Origin: Sialis fuliginosa
Taxonomy: Eukaryota; Arthropoda; Insecta; Megaloptera; Sialidae
DNA: 64,000 bases
Assembly (NCBI GenBank): GCA_961205875.1
Contig: OY540817.1
Span: 14,357,001 to 14,421,000 of the forward strand
Direction: 5' to 3'
The notes beneath the pieces are model-generated. The model saw nothing but the letters and a program-made list of their open reading frames with translations, was not told the DNA's origin and made no database searches. Every line of letters begins with the position of its first letter. Position 1 is the first letter of the stretch. Both the position numbers and the translations under genes were made by a program. This document shows, piece after piece, positions 13,224 to 26,020 of this stretch.

Positions 13224-14384
13224 ACAGTAGTGGTTTCTAAACTTTATGTTACTACGCGTCCCTTTAAAAAAATCTCATCTCCCCCACTCCTTTATTTTAT
13301 AAAATAATAAAGACACGTTTTAAAAAGGTATACAATGTATTAATACAGAAATGTTTATTAGTACAAACTTCATTAAATCTAGGTATTATTGAGGAGTATT
13401 AAACGATCTCGATATTTGAATTTCATTGCAACTTATGCAAAAAATTCCGCTTCAATAAATATGATGTTACGAATGGCAGGTTGTTTGAAGTGTTATATTC
13501 TTCACTTCGATTCAACTAGGTTTTCACTCTGAAACTGTTTGAAGTATCGCATGATAATTCTATCAGTTTTTCCTTTTCAATAGTTGTCAGTCTAAAACTA
13601 CACATAGTTACGTGACTTTCAGGAACAGGTATTATTTTATTTATATGTAAGGTAGTGGCACCAGTTTTGGCAAGGACTCCAGTAATGGTAAATTTTTTAT
13701 TAAATTTACTGAATTAGAAATACGTGTTGATATTTGATTACTACCATTTCTGAATTTTAATTTATATACATTTAACTGTCTTACAGCGTGATTTGATGAT
13801 AGGTGTAAAAATGGTGGACGTTTAAACTAATTATTAGTATAATTTATTTATTAATTATTATATTATCATACCAACTGCTTTACATTTTTCAAATTTGACG
13901 ATTCTTTCTTTTATATATTTTGTGTTGTAGTACTTATCATTTTGTAATCATTAACAAGTGTCCATCACTGCGTGCTCATTACTGGTTTTACCTTTGTCAT
14001 TACTGGAGAAAAAGCATGAACAAAATATAAGGCTATAATTTGAAAAACAAACTATATTTGCGGTCTTTGGTTATTAAATTGATTAAATAAAGATTTACTT
14101 GTTTTATTAGTAACATAAGTTCATGAGAATTACAAAAAACAAGCACTTTAATAAAAAAAACAACCGAAAACTTGCTCTTATAGCGACCATAACTGGTGCA
14201 TTTATCTTATACATTTTTTTTTATAATTGTACCTAAATATTATGTTTTGAAAATTACACTTCTGTTAAACTTTTCGCGCATCCCTTTGCACTAGTCCGCG
14301 TCTCCCAAAGGAGACAATATTTAATTTTATTCACATGAAAGGAGTATTGTTTGCAAACTATTTCACAACCCTGCAGTCATACAT
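13224..14384. mobile_element. Possible decayed hAT-like element hosting family B copy
   Basis: The left edge reads CAGTAGTGGTTTCTAAAC followed by 'ctacgcgtccc', and the right part has 'cgcgcatccctttgcac' and 'cgcgtctcccaaagg' before an end resembling 'cacaaccctgcag'. These blocks resemble the subterminal parts of hAT-type elements. A family B MITE at 13650-14207 sits inside. No matching octamer duplication was found, so the limits and class are tentative. Confidence 0.35.
13650..14207 (-). mobile_element. MITE family B, copy 2 (full length)
   Basis: A 558-bp element in the orientation opposite to copy 1. The left end is AGGTAGTGGCACCAG and the right end is inverted 'tagcgaccataactggtgc', with TA on each side. 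The interior includes 'gaaatacgtgttgatatttg', 'cttacagcgtgatttgatga' and 'tcactgcgtgctcattactg', all shared with the 27882 and 41983 copies. The terminal bases on the right have drifted. Confidence 0.8.
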
Positions 14385-14825
14385 TTCTATATACATATAC
14401 ATGTACACATACGTGTATATTTATGTATATGAAATATAATAACTCTATAGTTGCGACTCTTTGAAACAAACAAACAGTACCTCAGCCATATTTGGCAAAT
14501 AGACTTTGTGCAAACACTATTACAAACACATAATGTATGTGTGCAGGGGTGGCTGTAATAATTTACAGTTCAATAATATACGTATTAAAAAATTTACGGG
14601 TAAGCCTAATGGTCAGATATTACTTTTACATTCAGAACAGTATATTTAAAAAAATATAACTTACAATATTAGCCGCAGTTGTGTTGACTTTTTAGCTCTC
14701 CTGACTTATTGACAATAATTGAAAATTAAATCTCGTTCATAATTGGTGGTTAAGCCGCGGAGATTAGAAAGTGAATGTGTAGATGTAGTACAGATGATAC
14801 ATTAATGTATTATGAACATATTGTA

Positions 14826-15704
14826 CTACCGTGCTCAGGTAAAAAACAGTAAATTTCTTTTACTGTCTTTTAGTAATTTTAAAGCTATTAGGTTTATCAG
14901 ATGATTTTCTACATAGCAGTCATAAAATTAATCATGTTATTTAAATAGAATATTAATTTTTTAAGTTTTTCGAATATATCAAATTAGTTACTTTTCTTGA
15001 ATATAAAAACAGTATAATCATTTTTCAACATAAAAAGCAGTGACTTTTATAACCTATACTGCTTTTATCCACTGTAAAATATACGTACAATATTTACAAT
15101 CATACTAAGTTCTTATAATTTCGAAAAGACAGTCTTCAAAAATTATTTACTTCAAATAGATGATACAGTTAATTGTTTTTTATTTATTTTTATTGTAATT
15201 ATTCTTCAATCACTTCATCATTTTTAAGTGTCATAAAAATTAATCAATAAATGTTAGTTACTATTTAAGATTTTGTAATTCGATACTCATTAGAGAATTA
15301 TTGTATTACTAACTTTTATTTTGATCTCAATAAAATACATTGAAATAAAACTGAATTTTTATTCTCCATTACTGCGTTTTACCTCAGACAAAAAAAAACT
15401 ATTTAAATAATTGAAACAGTGGAAAAAAGCAGTACTTCTGTTTTACAGAGTACAAAGGTAGTAATTTACATCTTACTGCTTTTAAATTTCCATAAATAAA
15501 AGACAGTAAGTCACTCAATTTAGGAATTTTAAACTAAAATTACACTCAAATGACTTATAATGAAGTCATATAACTTATCATTGGTCGCTAAATAAATTTT
15601 ATGAAAAAAAATTATTAATTCAGTTTAAAAAAGTCAAAAACGAGTTTTGTTTTCTTCGTTTTTATTCTTTACGCCTTACTGCCCTTTACCTAAGCTCGGC
15701 AGTG
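14826..15704. mobile_element. TA-flanked 879-bp non-autonomous DNA element
   Basis: The left end reads CTACCGTGCTCAGGTAAA and the right end, inverted, CACTGCCGAGCTTAGGTAAA. TA dinucleotides flank both, as in Tc1/mariner-type insertions. The interior is full of short 'acagta / tactg' blocks, and a further copy of the inner terminus (ttactgcgttttacctcag) lies near 15366. This suggests subterminal repeats or a partial internal duplication. No transposase frame is visible. Confidence 0.65.
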
Positions 15705-15797
15705 TACGTATTTATTTATATAAATGCTCGTTGATGGGGCAAATATTTTCACACATATTGTGTATATTAAATGCTTGGAGTAAATGACCATTTCTTG

Positions 15798-16041
15798 AAT
15801 TATATTGTTAATAAATAAATGGGAGACTCTGGTCTTCATCAGATTTTCATATACACATTTATTTATAAGTATTTTTATAAGATTTTACACATATATAATA
15901 ATTATATGTACCTATCTATACTAAGGTTCTAAAAAAATTGTAGACTTTAAAAATCTGATGATCTTATGATCGAAACATAAAATAATATATAAGAAAATAA
16001 ACTTATAGACCAGAGTATCCCATATTTATTAACAATATAAT
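15798..16041. repeat. Foldback element, ~244 bp
   Basis: The left arm 'aattatattgttaataaat' followed by 'gggagactctggtct' is mirrored on the right by 'agaccagagtatccca' and 'tttattaacaatataatt'. A further inner pair, 'catcagatttt' and 'aaaaatctgatg', extends the stem. The shape is that of a MITE. The target duplication was not determined. Confidence 0.6.
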
Positions 16042-17290
16042 TAAATGCTATATTCATATACATATTTAGTACTTGGTGCAGTCTCTGAAGAGTTAAATCG
16101 GCCCTGCAAGAGTAAAGCCGACTGTAGTCTTACCTTATATCAACAAAACACAACAACAAAAGCTTTGAATTCTCGACCTGAGCCATTGTTGCCCTTCACA
16201 AAACTCGTTGCCTTATTGTCAGGGCAACAATGGGTCATAGAAGTTTTGTTTTGGGTACTTTTGTACTTAGATTAAGTTCCGTTGGAAATATAGATTTAAT
16301 TTGTCTGCAAACTTTGTTTTCCTTATGCGAAAATACTTTTAAAGATATATATTTTTTGTTATACTTTATACTTTGGCCTAGATTTACTGTAATTGTATGT
16401 ATTTGAATAGAAGAAAAAGTTTGGAAGATGATAATAAAAATGAAGAATTAAAAGAAACTTTTATGCAGTGTTGGATTAAGGAAATAACCAATTAGGTAAC
16501 GGCTTTAACAAACTGATTGGGATTTAATGAGAATTATATTACATTACAAATTTAAATAATTGCATTTGTCTTGTCTGAATTACAGCCGACGATTTCTGAA
16601 TTATAATTTACAAATTTGAAGTGCAATTGCAAATGTGTCGTATAGAATATAGTGAACGACCGAAATCGATTTTTGAGCCGAAACCGAAACCGAAACCAAA
16701 GAACTTTTATGTTAATTTCATGTTGAGCGTTTCTGCCTGGTCACTAGTTTCTATCTTTTTCTGGTGACTTCTTTCTCACTTCCTTAATCGCTTCAAAAAT
16801 TACATTCTTTCAATTTCTGGTACATTCCACCAGAAATTCCATGAATCAACCAATCAAAGCTCGTTGTTCCGTTTTTTGGTCAGACGCGAACACTCCCAAT
16901 GTTCCTTTATTTTTTGTATACCATATTCATCCAATAAAAATGTATGAAAATAAATCTTATATAAAATGTATTAAAAGAAGATTATGCTACAAATAATTAT
17001 AGCAAACAATTTTCCATTATACCACGAACAATACCCATTTTCTGTATTATTAATAAAACATAATACAATATACTTCCATACAAATTACACATTACATAGC
17101 AATATTAACTTGAAGAGAAGGAGTTACTTCAAGACACAGGGACCGGGATCGTATTGGGACACGTCTTTGTCATCTCAAGATTTGAATAGGCCCTTAAATA
17201 ATGTACTTAAAGTGCACCGAATCAATATACACATTATCTTGAAACTAGCAGGCTAATCCTTGATCCTGCTTATTCAATTTTAATCATATG
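16042..17290. other. Non-coding stretch
   Basis: No gene is supported. A local stem formed by 'cattgttgccct' and 'agggcaacaatg' lies at about 16183-16231. A short (CCGAAA) tract sits near 16676. The open frames here (up to 90 codons) have no recognisable motif. Confidence 0.5.
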
Positions 17291-17293
17291 TGC

Positions 17294-17331
17294 TCTCACA
17301 GTCTAAACGCGAGGTAAGGTTAGACTGTGAG
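17294..17331. repeat. Perfect 12-bp stem hairpin
   Basis: CTCACAGTCTAA at 17294-17305 is followed after a 14-base loop by its exact inverse, TTAGACTGTGAG (17320-17331). The stem is perfect and richer in G+C than its surroundings. It could be a transcribed hairpin or the remnant ends of a tiny foldback. No function is claimed. Confidence 0.6.
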
Positions 17332-17753
17332 TTGTATAATTCCTTTGTTAAACACTCGATTTCCCTTGGGCTTCAATTGTAAGCGGCGGATCTATTGTTG
17401 CGCTGAAATAAGATTTGTTCTCTACTGCTGTATGTCCTTCTAAGCTGTCGACATTGTCATAATAGTGCAATATGGATTTGATTCTATACTGTACATTCGA
17501 TTTGTTACCATAGACGAGCTTGGAGCTTGTAGATATATGGAAGTAAAAAATACAAAAAGTACAAAGATATTTGTCAAATGATTATTTTTTATTCGGGGCG
17601 AGGGAGCGTGTAATGCGAAATATAATGTTAATCGAAAATAATACGTACATATTCGTAAAGAAGAATTTTTGGAAGGGATAATTTATTTGAAATATTAATG
17701 AGATTTTAAAACTACAATTAATATTTGTTAATTTAGTAAATCAGTAATATTAA

Positions 17754-17900
17754 CTGTCTATTTTCAAACCATGATCTATATTATTCCTAAACTTAATACA
17801 GTTAGTAAATGTTCGATTTACTATGTTTTGCTTCATGTAATTCATTATACATAAGTATTATAACCGTGGTTACGTTAATCATGGTTTGAAATGTGATGTA
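17754..17900. mobile_element. MITE family F, copy 1 (decayed)
   Basis: The left arm 'ctattttcaaaccatgat' and right arm 'atcatggtttgaaatg' are inverted relative to each other. The internal segment (cctaaacttaatacagttagtaaatg...) lines up with the better-preserved copy at 61026. It has no coding capacity. Confidence 0.6.
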
Positions 17901-18571
17901 ACACTCACAGTATTACGTATAAGAAAGTCTCAGCAGCTGAAAAAGTTTTCTAATAAAATTGTATAAAAATGAAATGAAAATGAAAACCAATGAAAGTTGT
18001 GATATTGATGTAAATAAACCATATTTAAAAAATAAAATCATAAAATGTACAGTTAAAGGGTTTTTGTTCAGTACTAGTTTATAGTATTGGCTAAAAAATA
18101 ACATGTTACCTGCATATAATGAAAACCAGCAATTCATAAAAAAGCAAAGTTAATCGATTTGTTTACTGAACGATTTACAAACAAGATTGTTAAAGATAAA
18201 ATATAACACATTTACTGATACGCGTTTTATTACGAAAATAAATCCGTTCATTTCCGTCCAGTGTGTCGACGATGTTGTATCAATATTTCTGGAGCCATGT
18301 TTTATGGATGTTTCGATGTACATAGGTTTTGGACTGTGGCTGATGTGATATTTTCTACTTAACCGACCAGCCAAATAGAGCATCAAATCTCATCAGAACA
18401 ACCGCGCTCATCATCGCTGAGGGTTGGGAAACAACGTTTTATCACGTGATGTTTTTGTGATCAATTTAAAATTGTATTAGAACGTTTGCAAAATATTTAT
18501 ACATAAATAAGAAATGAACTTGATGGTAGTACTTTAATAAATTTTAGGATATAGATTGATACATCCTTAAT

Positions 18572-18898
18572 ATATATAAAGCTCAACGTCTCTCTGTCTG
18601 TCTATCTGTCTGTCGCGTTAGTGCGCTTATTCAATTTACGTTTTTTTTTTTAATTCATAGGTACGTTCTCTGGCCAGGTTATAGGCTATATTTTGTTACG
18701 TTAGGTAACATAACAACTAAGCAGTGACGATAATAGTAAGTCAAGCCAGAAAAAAATTTGCCGTCGGCGCGTTATTTTGCAATACGCTGCCTAAACCGTT
18801 CAATATTGAACAAAATAATGTAGTAAATAATTGTGTAGAATCAAAAGATCTACAATAAAGTCCGCGACACCATATATCTAACTATTATATTTAAGCCA
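18572..18898 (+). repeat. Repeat family A, copy 2
   Basis: This is the most complete left part of family A: 'caacgtctctctgtctg', 'gcgttagtgcgcttattc', 'tattttgttacgttagg', 'cagtgacgataatagtaag', 'gcaatacgctgcctaaacc', 'agatctacaataaagtccg' and 'accatatatctaac'. It stops in 'ttaagccac', having lost the GC-rich CTAG end present in the 10656 and 34390 copies. Confidence 0.6.
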
Positions 18899-19065
18899 CA
18901 AAAATTGCTTTTATGTTACAAAGAAAATTAAAAACATTTGGGTTCTGTTTACGTGGACTTATGACCTGCAAAACATTAATCCTTAACAAAATAAATGATT
19001 TCATCGTCATAAGTACTTAATGTAGATATAATTTGCCCTTTACAGAATCCAATTCGGTTTGCTAT

Positions 19066-19298
19066 GTTAATATAATAATTAATGAATAAATTATGTATAC
19101 TAATAATTAGTTTAAATGTCCACCATTTTGACACCTATTGACCGAATGTTATCAAATCACGTTGTAAGACAGTTTAATGTATGTATATATAGATTCTGAA
19201 ATGGTAGTAATAAAATATTAACAAATATAACTAATTCAATATATTTTATTAAAAAATTGCCATTACTGGAGTCATTTCCAAGACTAGTGCCAGTACCT
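19066..19298 (+). mobile_element. MITE family B, copy 3 (left-truncated)
   Basis: Only the right part is present. It runs from the 'ttaatataataattaatgaa' block through 'gtccaccattttgacacc' and 'gtaagacagtt' to the inverted end GTGCCAGTACCT followed by TA. The left terminus is missing, so it is either truncated on insertion or later deleted. Confidence 0.7.
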
Positions 19299-20599
19299 TA
19301 ATTAACAGTTAAATATTTATTACAATGTTAATCATTTTTAAAAATGGCGTTTATTTTTTTCGTTTTCAAAAAAATAAGCTCATTTTAAAACGATTAACTG
19401 TAGTAAATCATGGACTGTTATATACGTATAACTTTAAAGCTACTGGGATGTTCTTTAATTTAAATTATTGCTCTTTTAAATGTCTTTCCCCGATTGCAAG
19501 ATATAACTCCCTAAAATGTACGTTTATTTCTTAAAAAAATGCACCTGAAGGTAATATCCAATTACATATTCCTATATGAACTGACAAATATTTCGTATAC
19601 TGCCTTTCAAAGATTAAAACAAAATTTTTTCGTTCCATCATATTATATGCTCCATTAAATTTCTGTATAATCTATACCTACAAAGTATAAAACAGTCTCA
19701 TGCCGCATCTGTCTGGGTCAGTAACTACTGAATGGATTTTATTTAGGTTTGGTTGTATAATTTGTGGATATTTTGATATAAATAAATATAAAAATATGAT
19801 AACTAGCAATAAGTGAAATCAATATTAATAGGTTTATTATAGATTAAATTTATATCTCTCGATAACAGCAGGTCCAATGCCCTAGTTTACTATATTTAAA
19901 AATTGCAAATTAAATAAAGATAGAGATAGATAATTTTATTGAATGTTTTTCTTGTGATCATTTAAAAATTGTAATAATTTTTTTTTACTCAAGTTAATTT
20001 GATGTAAATATTCTTTATTGTTTGATTTAGTTGGTAGATTATCTTCTTTTGTAATACAATACTGAAATATGTGAAGTAAATGATTTTATAAAGAATATCT
20101 TTTAAATTACTCGTTCTTTATATTACTGCGCATTAGATGGATTAAATGAAAAATGTATTTCATGTTAGTATTTATTATATTGCAACCCAGCCCTAACAGA
20201 AACAGAAGGTCAATTCTATCAAGAAACGGTAAATTATTTTTTAATGCGTTCCCTTTCTTTTCCGTTCCATTTTTTTTTTGATTCCTTCTTTCCGTTTTGC
20301 CGAAGTTCTTTTATGTTCGGTATTGATTTTCTTTTGTTTACGTATTAAAATATGTTGAAATTGAATTCTGAATGAAAGATGATTCTATTATCATTGAAAG
20401 AATTATTTATTTATTCTTGTCGAGTGAACAGTGAAAATTACAGTGCTCCCTAAACATTCACACATTTAAATACTGCATGAAGAAATCATTAAGGTACAGT
20501 ATCTTTTATACTTCATTTTATTTTTATATCTAGGCATGTGGAGTATCACAATGTAGATCTCAATTAGTAGAATATGTTATTATTTATACCTATATTTTT
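19299..20599. other. AT-rich non-coding stretch
   Basis: No gene is supported. A short segment near 19685-19745 (cagtctcatgccgcatctgtctgggtcag...) resembles the tail of a common insect interspersed repeat. It is too short to classify. Confidence 0.45.
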
Positions 20600-21165
20600 T
20601 TCTAACTCAAAAATGCACTTTTAAGTGGGTCCAAACACTCCAGGGTTCCGAAGTACGTACGTGGCATACACCCGTATGTCTTGACCAAATTATTTTAATA
20701 AATGACTACTTCCCATTGCCATATAATATTACCTAGCACCTCCACCATATTCCACGTCTCATTACACCTTACTTTGTTTTCTTACACAACTAGAATTACT
20801 AGTAAAAGTAACATGACAGATAAAATTACGATACATCGTCTATAAATATTTCTCTTTTTGACTCCGAAAATGTATATTTAAAACCTCTGGTTGACAGATA
20901 ATACTGTGTCATATATATTAACCTTAATTTACGCCCTATATTCTTCAGTTCCATCTGATTTCGCCTCTTAAAATATTGTCAATCTTTGGTTGAAGTCAGT
21001 TGATAGAGACTACGACACTTCCCAGCACCTCCACCATTTAAGATACTTTATATTTAAAAAAATGTATCTGTAAGTGGCTCCAAAATAGCCCACGTGTACG
21101 AACTTTGGAACCCGAATGGCATACAACTGTGTATATCTTGGTTGATTTTTTTTTACATATTGTCG
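20600..21165. repeat. Diverged direct duplication (~450 bp apart)
   Basis: Two segments share an ordered set of blocks: 'aaatgcacttttaagtgggtcc', 'gtacgtggcatacacccgtat' and 'cctagcacctccaccat' in the first, and 'aaaatgtatctgtaagtggctcc', 'gaatggcatacaactgtgt' and 'cccagcacctccaccat' in the second. The similarity is obvious but well below identity. It probably represents two old copies of one unclassified interspersed repeat. Confidence 0.5.
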
Positions 21166-21569
21166 GTGTAATCTTTACAAACTGAGACTCTCGATGAGAT
21201 TTTCAAAGAGATATAAATTATAAATACTACGATTTTCTATGAAAAACTAATTAGTTTTAAGAAAATTTTCGTCATACTTTTTTCATCAATTAATAAAGTT
21301 TTTAATGATTTTTTATTACGACAGGGAACATATGCAAAAATATTATATATTATTTATTTATGCAGAATACTTCACTCATATACACATACTTACATGCATG
21401 TATAAATAGATCAAGGGGTAAAATTTTTGCACAATAATTAGTTACATAGATACGTAACATGCAATAACACGCCACTGCTGAGTCAAGTACCCTTGTAGAT
21501 TGTTGTACAAGTCTGTACATGGCGACCGCGACGCTTTGAAGTCTCCGCCGTGACAGGGGCGGTTTTTAC

Positions 21570-21646
21570 CTTATTCTCCATAGGGAGTTGACTGCGGTCA
21601 TCAAGAGGGAGAGTTTGTATAAATGCTGTATGTAGTAGGTGCTTAC
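21570..21646 (-). other. Putative recursive splice site / small exon (minus strand)
   Basis: On the minus strand a run of nine T's leads into CAG|GTAAGC, so an acceptor abuts a strong donor. This is the arrangement of a recursive (ratchet) splice site. The 77 nt that follow are GC-richer than the region and end in AATAAG|GTAAAA, a second donor, giving the recursive-exon layout. In one frame the segment is open (KHLLHTAFIQTLPLDD...). This could be a ratchet site, an ordinary small exon or chance. No transcript evidence is available. Confidence 0.35.
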
Positions 21647-21648
21647 CT

Positions 21649-24570
21649 GAAAAAAAAAGTTTTATGTTAATTTTTGAACATATTGAAAGTTCGGACAAAA
21701 TTAGGAATTTGAAAAGTGAAAAGAGTCCAAAGGTGCTAAGTTCTTGAAAAAAAGTCGAAGTAAATATTAAATTATTAATGTCTATAACTATTTTACGTTA
21801 TTATTTTTCCGATTAATAAGTTCTTAAAATTGTTTTTAATTTACTAATTACTTAAGTACGCCAGATGTTGTAAATCTTGTTTCAAAGTAAGTAAATCAGC
21901 ATACAAATAAATTTAATTGATTTTCAAACTTTGTTCGAGACGCTACTGTATGAAAAATAGAAATACATAGTTTTGTGAGTATGCTCTAATATAACGGATA
22001 CTGTTATTGCGTTTCTGCACTCAGATTTTAAAAGAAAAATGCATTAGGTATAGTTACCTACTACCTACATACATTTATAGCAGCTGTTCTAAAAGCATGA
22101 AAAAATTAAATGTGTTATGTATGTAAGTATGTTACCAATATCAATTGATTATTGTGCATTGATATTATTTAGAAGTATTGTGGTATGTTGAGTAGGAAAT
22201 ATTTCACACACCTTTTTAAAAATTGTTTTTTGCATTTTTTTTGAATATTTTCAATAAATTTAATGTTAGATACGTAAAAATGTATTTGTCAAAAAAATTC
22301 TTAAAGGTCAATATTTATATTTTAATATTATTAATTTATATGATTACTTCTCATAAATACTAAGATATTGAGGTTATTCTGATTAGAATAGTGTTATACT
22401 ATTTAGTCTGAAAACTTAATTTCTCCGATGGTTCACAATATTAAATATTAAAATTTGACACTTCAGACTTAAAACAAATATATTTTTAACAATATTTGAC
22501 ATGTTATTTATTATTTTCTATAATTCACTAGGTACGCCGCTGATTATATATACAAGTAAATAAATATTTCTCAAAACACAGGATAAAACCCAATGACTAG
22601 GTCCATATATACACTTATATATTCATCGAACACAACGGATAAGGAAATCGAAAGATATTCTGATATAGATAGCATCTTTTTCACTTTAAATTCACTCAAT
22701 TTTCTTATGTCAAATAAAACACCACGATCTTCCAAAAGTGAAAATTAGAAAAATAAGGATAAAAGGAGTTTATTTAAATCTGTCTGGAAACCTTTTTAGG
22801 TGCCTTTGTTCGCCATTGAAACTTTTGGAAGTTGTCGCAGAAGATGTATCAGATTGTGAGACAATTATTTATTAACACATACATCACCGTAGTAAGTGAC
22901 GTTAACACGTAAAGCGCGGAGTTTGTAATGAATTGTGTACAGCGCTTACTTCTCAGCTACTTGACATAATGACTGGCAGTTCAAAAGTTACTGCTGTTGA
23001 TATGGATTTCTCCTCTACACGCATTTACAAACTAACATACAAACTAACACACACACAAACATACAAACAAATATGTCCATTGGGTTAAAATCATTGCACT
23101 TATTTTAGTTTAAATGTATTTTGAAAACTCGATATAAATATTTCATGCAACTATTAAACATTTTTTTAGTATCTTTCGAAATATTTGTTTTAACTTTTTT
23201 ATAATAAGATTTGTTTTTTAACGATTGTATTCTATTGAATTATTATTAATAAACTTTAATTATTTTTTTATATCAATAACCAAATTATTTCTTAATGTGA
23301 AATGAGATTTGATGAAAAAAGACCTTTTTTGATTAATAATATACCTACATGAAGATATGAATACAAATCAAAATCAATTTAATTTAATTTTAAGCTTCCA
23401 ACTTTATACGCTATACAAATGAAAATAACAGAGTATATACATCCATATGATGCATGTATACATACATATGTAGAAGTTTTTATTAAATCTTAAAGTTCAA
23501 CAAAAATAAGATTAGGTTCCAGAAATACATCGAGTTACTTTTCTTGAGATGATAAAAATCAACAAAACATTTCAATATTTGTTTACTTATATTCAAAAAC
23601 TTCATTGTTGAAATACCTTAGTTTATTATCAATAATAAAATGAACTGATGTAACCACCATAAGACTTTTTTATACCTTCTTTTGTACAAAATATAATTAT
23701 ACTGAAAAATTGTTAAGATATAAATTGTATATAATAATATTCTCTACAACTTGTTCTAAAAGTATGATTTTCTAACTCGCACCGTATCAAAATAATCAAA
23801 ATCTTAATTACGCACTGCAAATTTTTGATAAATGAGCTTACAAAAAAATAATATATTTCATTTTTATCTACTTCTCAGGTTATTACATCAAAATATATCT
23901 GACTATATCACTTTCTTGTCAAAACTTCAATCGAATATTTTCTTTAAACTATTCAACATATCTTTACAATTTTGACAGGAAGCCATTTTGTATAAAAAGT
24001 TTGTGGTGTCCATTTAAATATTATATATCATGAAATTTTCCACTGAATTAAGCCAATCAATCAATTAAATTGTAAATAATAATACACCAAAATCAAATAA
24101 ATCTTCGTCAAAATCAATAAACTTAAAAACAGATATTTCTTCTTTCCTATTCTAACCATAAACCCAAAGATCTAAAGGTATACAATACATATCTACATCT
24201 TTATATACTCGTATAAACGGATACATATTTATATATGTATAAATCATGTTATATACACACATGTGAACGTATGTATGTATGTGTGTGCATGGTTTTTAAG
24301 ATATATCTATCCCAAGAGATTTGCCTCACAGACAAATCTGTATTCGTATTTCCCAGTAAATATCGAGCAGCTTGAAATATCCATTTCTTTCACATGATGT
24401 TCGGCTTGTTTTGTGGGTATGTCTTGCAATAAATTGACGGTAATAGAAAAAGTAAATCTGTTTTCGAAATGTATCAATTTGTGTTGTGGTGTCTTTAAAA
24501 ACGAGATGAAATTTTTAGGGTTTTCGTACAATAACTATAATAATTGAATGAAATGAAATTGTTCAAATTA
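21649..24570. other. AT-rich non-coding stretch
   Basis: No gene is supported. An isolated hAT-like terminus (tacgccgctg, near 22540) has no partner. A short run of ACACAC-type repeats is at 23030-23070 and mixed TATG/GTAT microsatellite sequence at 24180-24295. Confidence 0.5.
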
Positions 24571-25004
24571 GAGAAAAGCCATAAATTACGTCACACAAAT
24601 TTCATGGTTTTTTGACCCCCCCCCCCTTGGCCTTGCCACAGGTTATCACATTTGTGTGACCCCCCCACCTGTTGTGACGTCATACAAATTTAGGAACAAT
24701 AATTAGGTACTCAAAATCAATGAAATTTTTTTTTTATTGCTGTTTATATTATTTTTATTTATATGAAATTTTTCCATTCAGGTTTGAAATTTTCTCAATA
24801 ACTTTTCACAGGTCTTGAGTTACTAACAGTATATTAATTTTTCTTCAAATTTTTGCTCTTAGAATTCATATTAAATTCATTGTTTTGTTTTTTAGATGTG
24901 ACGTCACGAAGCTTGTAACTCCTCTTCCCCATTGTCACACCACGTCACACTTTGTAGACTTCCCTATCCCCCTTAATGTGTGACGTAATTTATAGATTAC
25001 TCCT
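24571..25004. mobile_element. TA-flanked MITE with ACGTCACAC subtermini
   Basis: The left end reads GAGAAAAGCCATAAATTACG followed by TCACAC. The right end, inverted, reads AGGAGTAATCTATAAATTACG-like sequence followed by TCACAC. TA flanks both ends. Inside each end lie C-rich blocks (a run of about a dozen C's near 24617, and 'cccccccacctg' near 24660) and further ACGTCA copies, so the element contains nested short inverted repeats. It is 434 bp and non-coding. Tc1/mariner-type insertion is the simplest reading. Confidence 0.7.
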
Positions 25005-26016
25005 TATATTGAAAAATGATTAACATATAAATTATAGACAATATAATTTATTTAAAATATTTCTTTGCTACGCATCGTTTCATAAAAAATAATAGAGTAA
25101 ATCTAACCGTTTCCAGGCTAGTGATGCCCTTCAAAAATAGGAGGTGCACATTTAAGGTATACCAGAACTTTAAGTTTTGGCTGTCGAGCGTTCACAGATC
25201 GAAAAAACAGTCAGAATACTCGATTAAGGGACCCTCAAAACGCGTAATTAAACTATATGATAGTTCCCTTGAAATATCATGAAGTGTTTCACAAGTTTCT
25301 CGCACGCGCGGTAAATAAACACCAAAATTTTATTTAGTCGAATAATCGTCAAAGTTTGTAAAAAGTAAAAATTTCAAAATATGTTAAAAGAGATCAAATA
25401 ATTTATTATATCTTTTTTATATAAAATCAAATTACCTCGAACTATTTTTAAATGTACCTGCTTGGAGTAAAGTATATTTCAAGTAATGTAACTTGTTAAA
25501 ATCAAGTTTAATTTTATAGAAGTTAGAGCATAAAATAATCTAATACCAGAATAGCAAATTATCGTTAATAAATAATTCAATATGCATATATTACGTTTAT
25601 TTATAAAACATACTGTATGCAAAGGTATATTTTGTATATACATATGTATGGATGTAGAAGTGTATAGACAAGTATTTCCTCCATTAATTTACAAGATGAA
25701 AAGCACAATTTAGTAACAAAGTACGACATTGAAATTGAGTCAAGTCTCGTAGTTTTACTCCTATATTGAGTTCAGTGAAAGTGACAGGGATGTCAAGTAT
25801 GCCAACGTAATATTTTCTATGTTCAATTTTCACTGCTATAAAAATATAAATCTTTTTTTGTTACAAACTCATTGTAACTACTGTAAAAATAAATACATGT
25901 CGATTGTCTTGTGTTTGCAAAAATGAGATTTTTCAGGAGAGAGGTTTTTAAATTAAATAACCATTTATTTTAACGCATTTCTCGAATGAATACAAAAGTA
26001 CGAAACTAAATCGGAA
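25005..26016. other. AT-rich non-coding stretch
   Basis: No gene or bounded repeat is supported. Confidence 0.5.
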
Positions 26017-26020
26017 TTAG

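Noticed and set aside
21460-21478. hAT-like end 'acacgccactg' beside ratchet site 1
   Set aside because: No matching left terminus or octamer duplication was found, so it is not called as an element.
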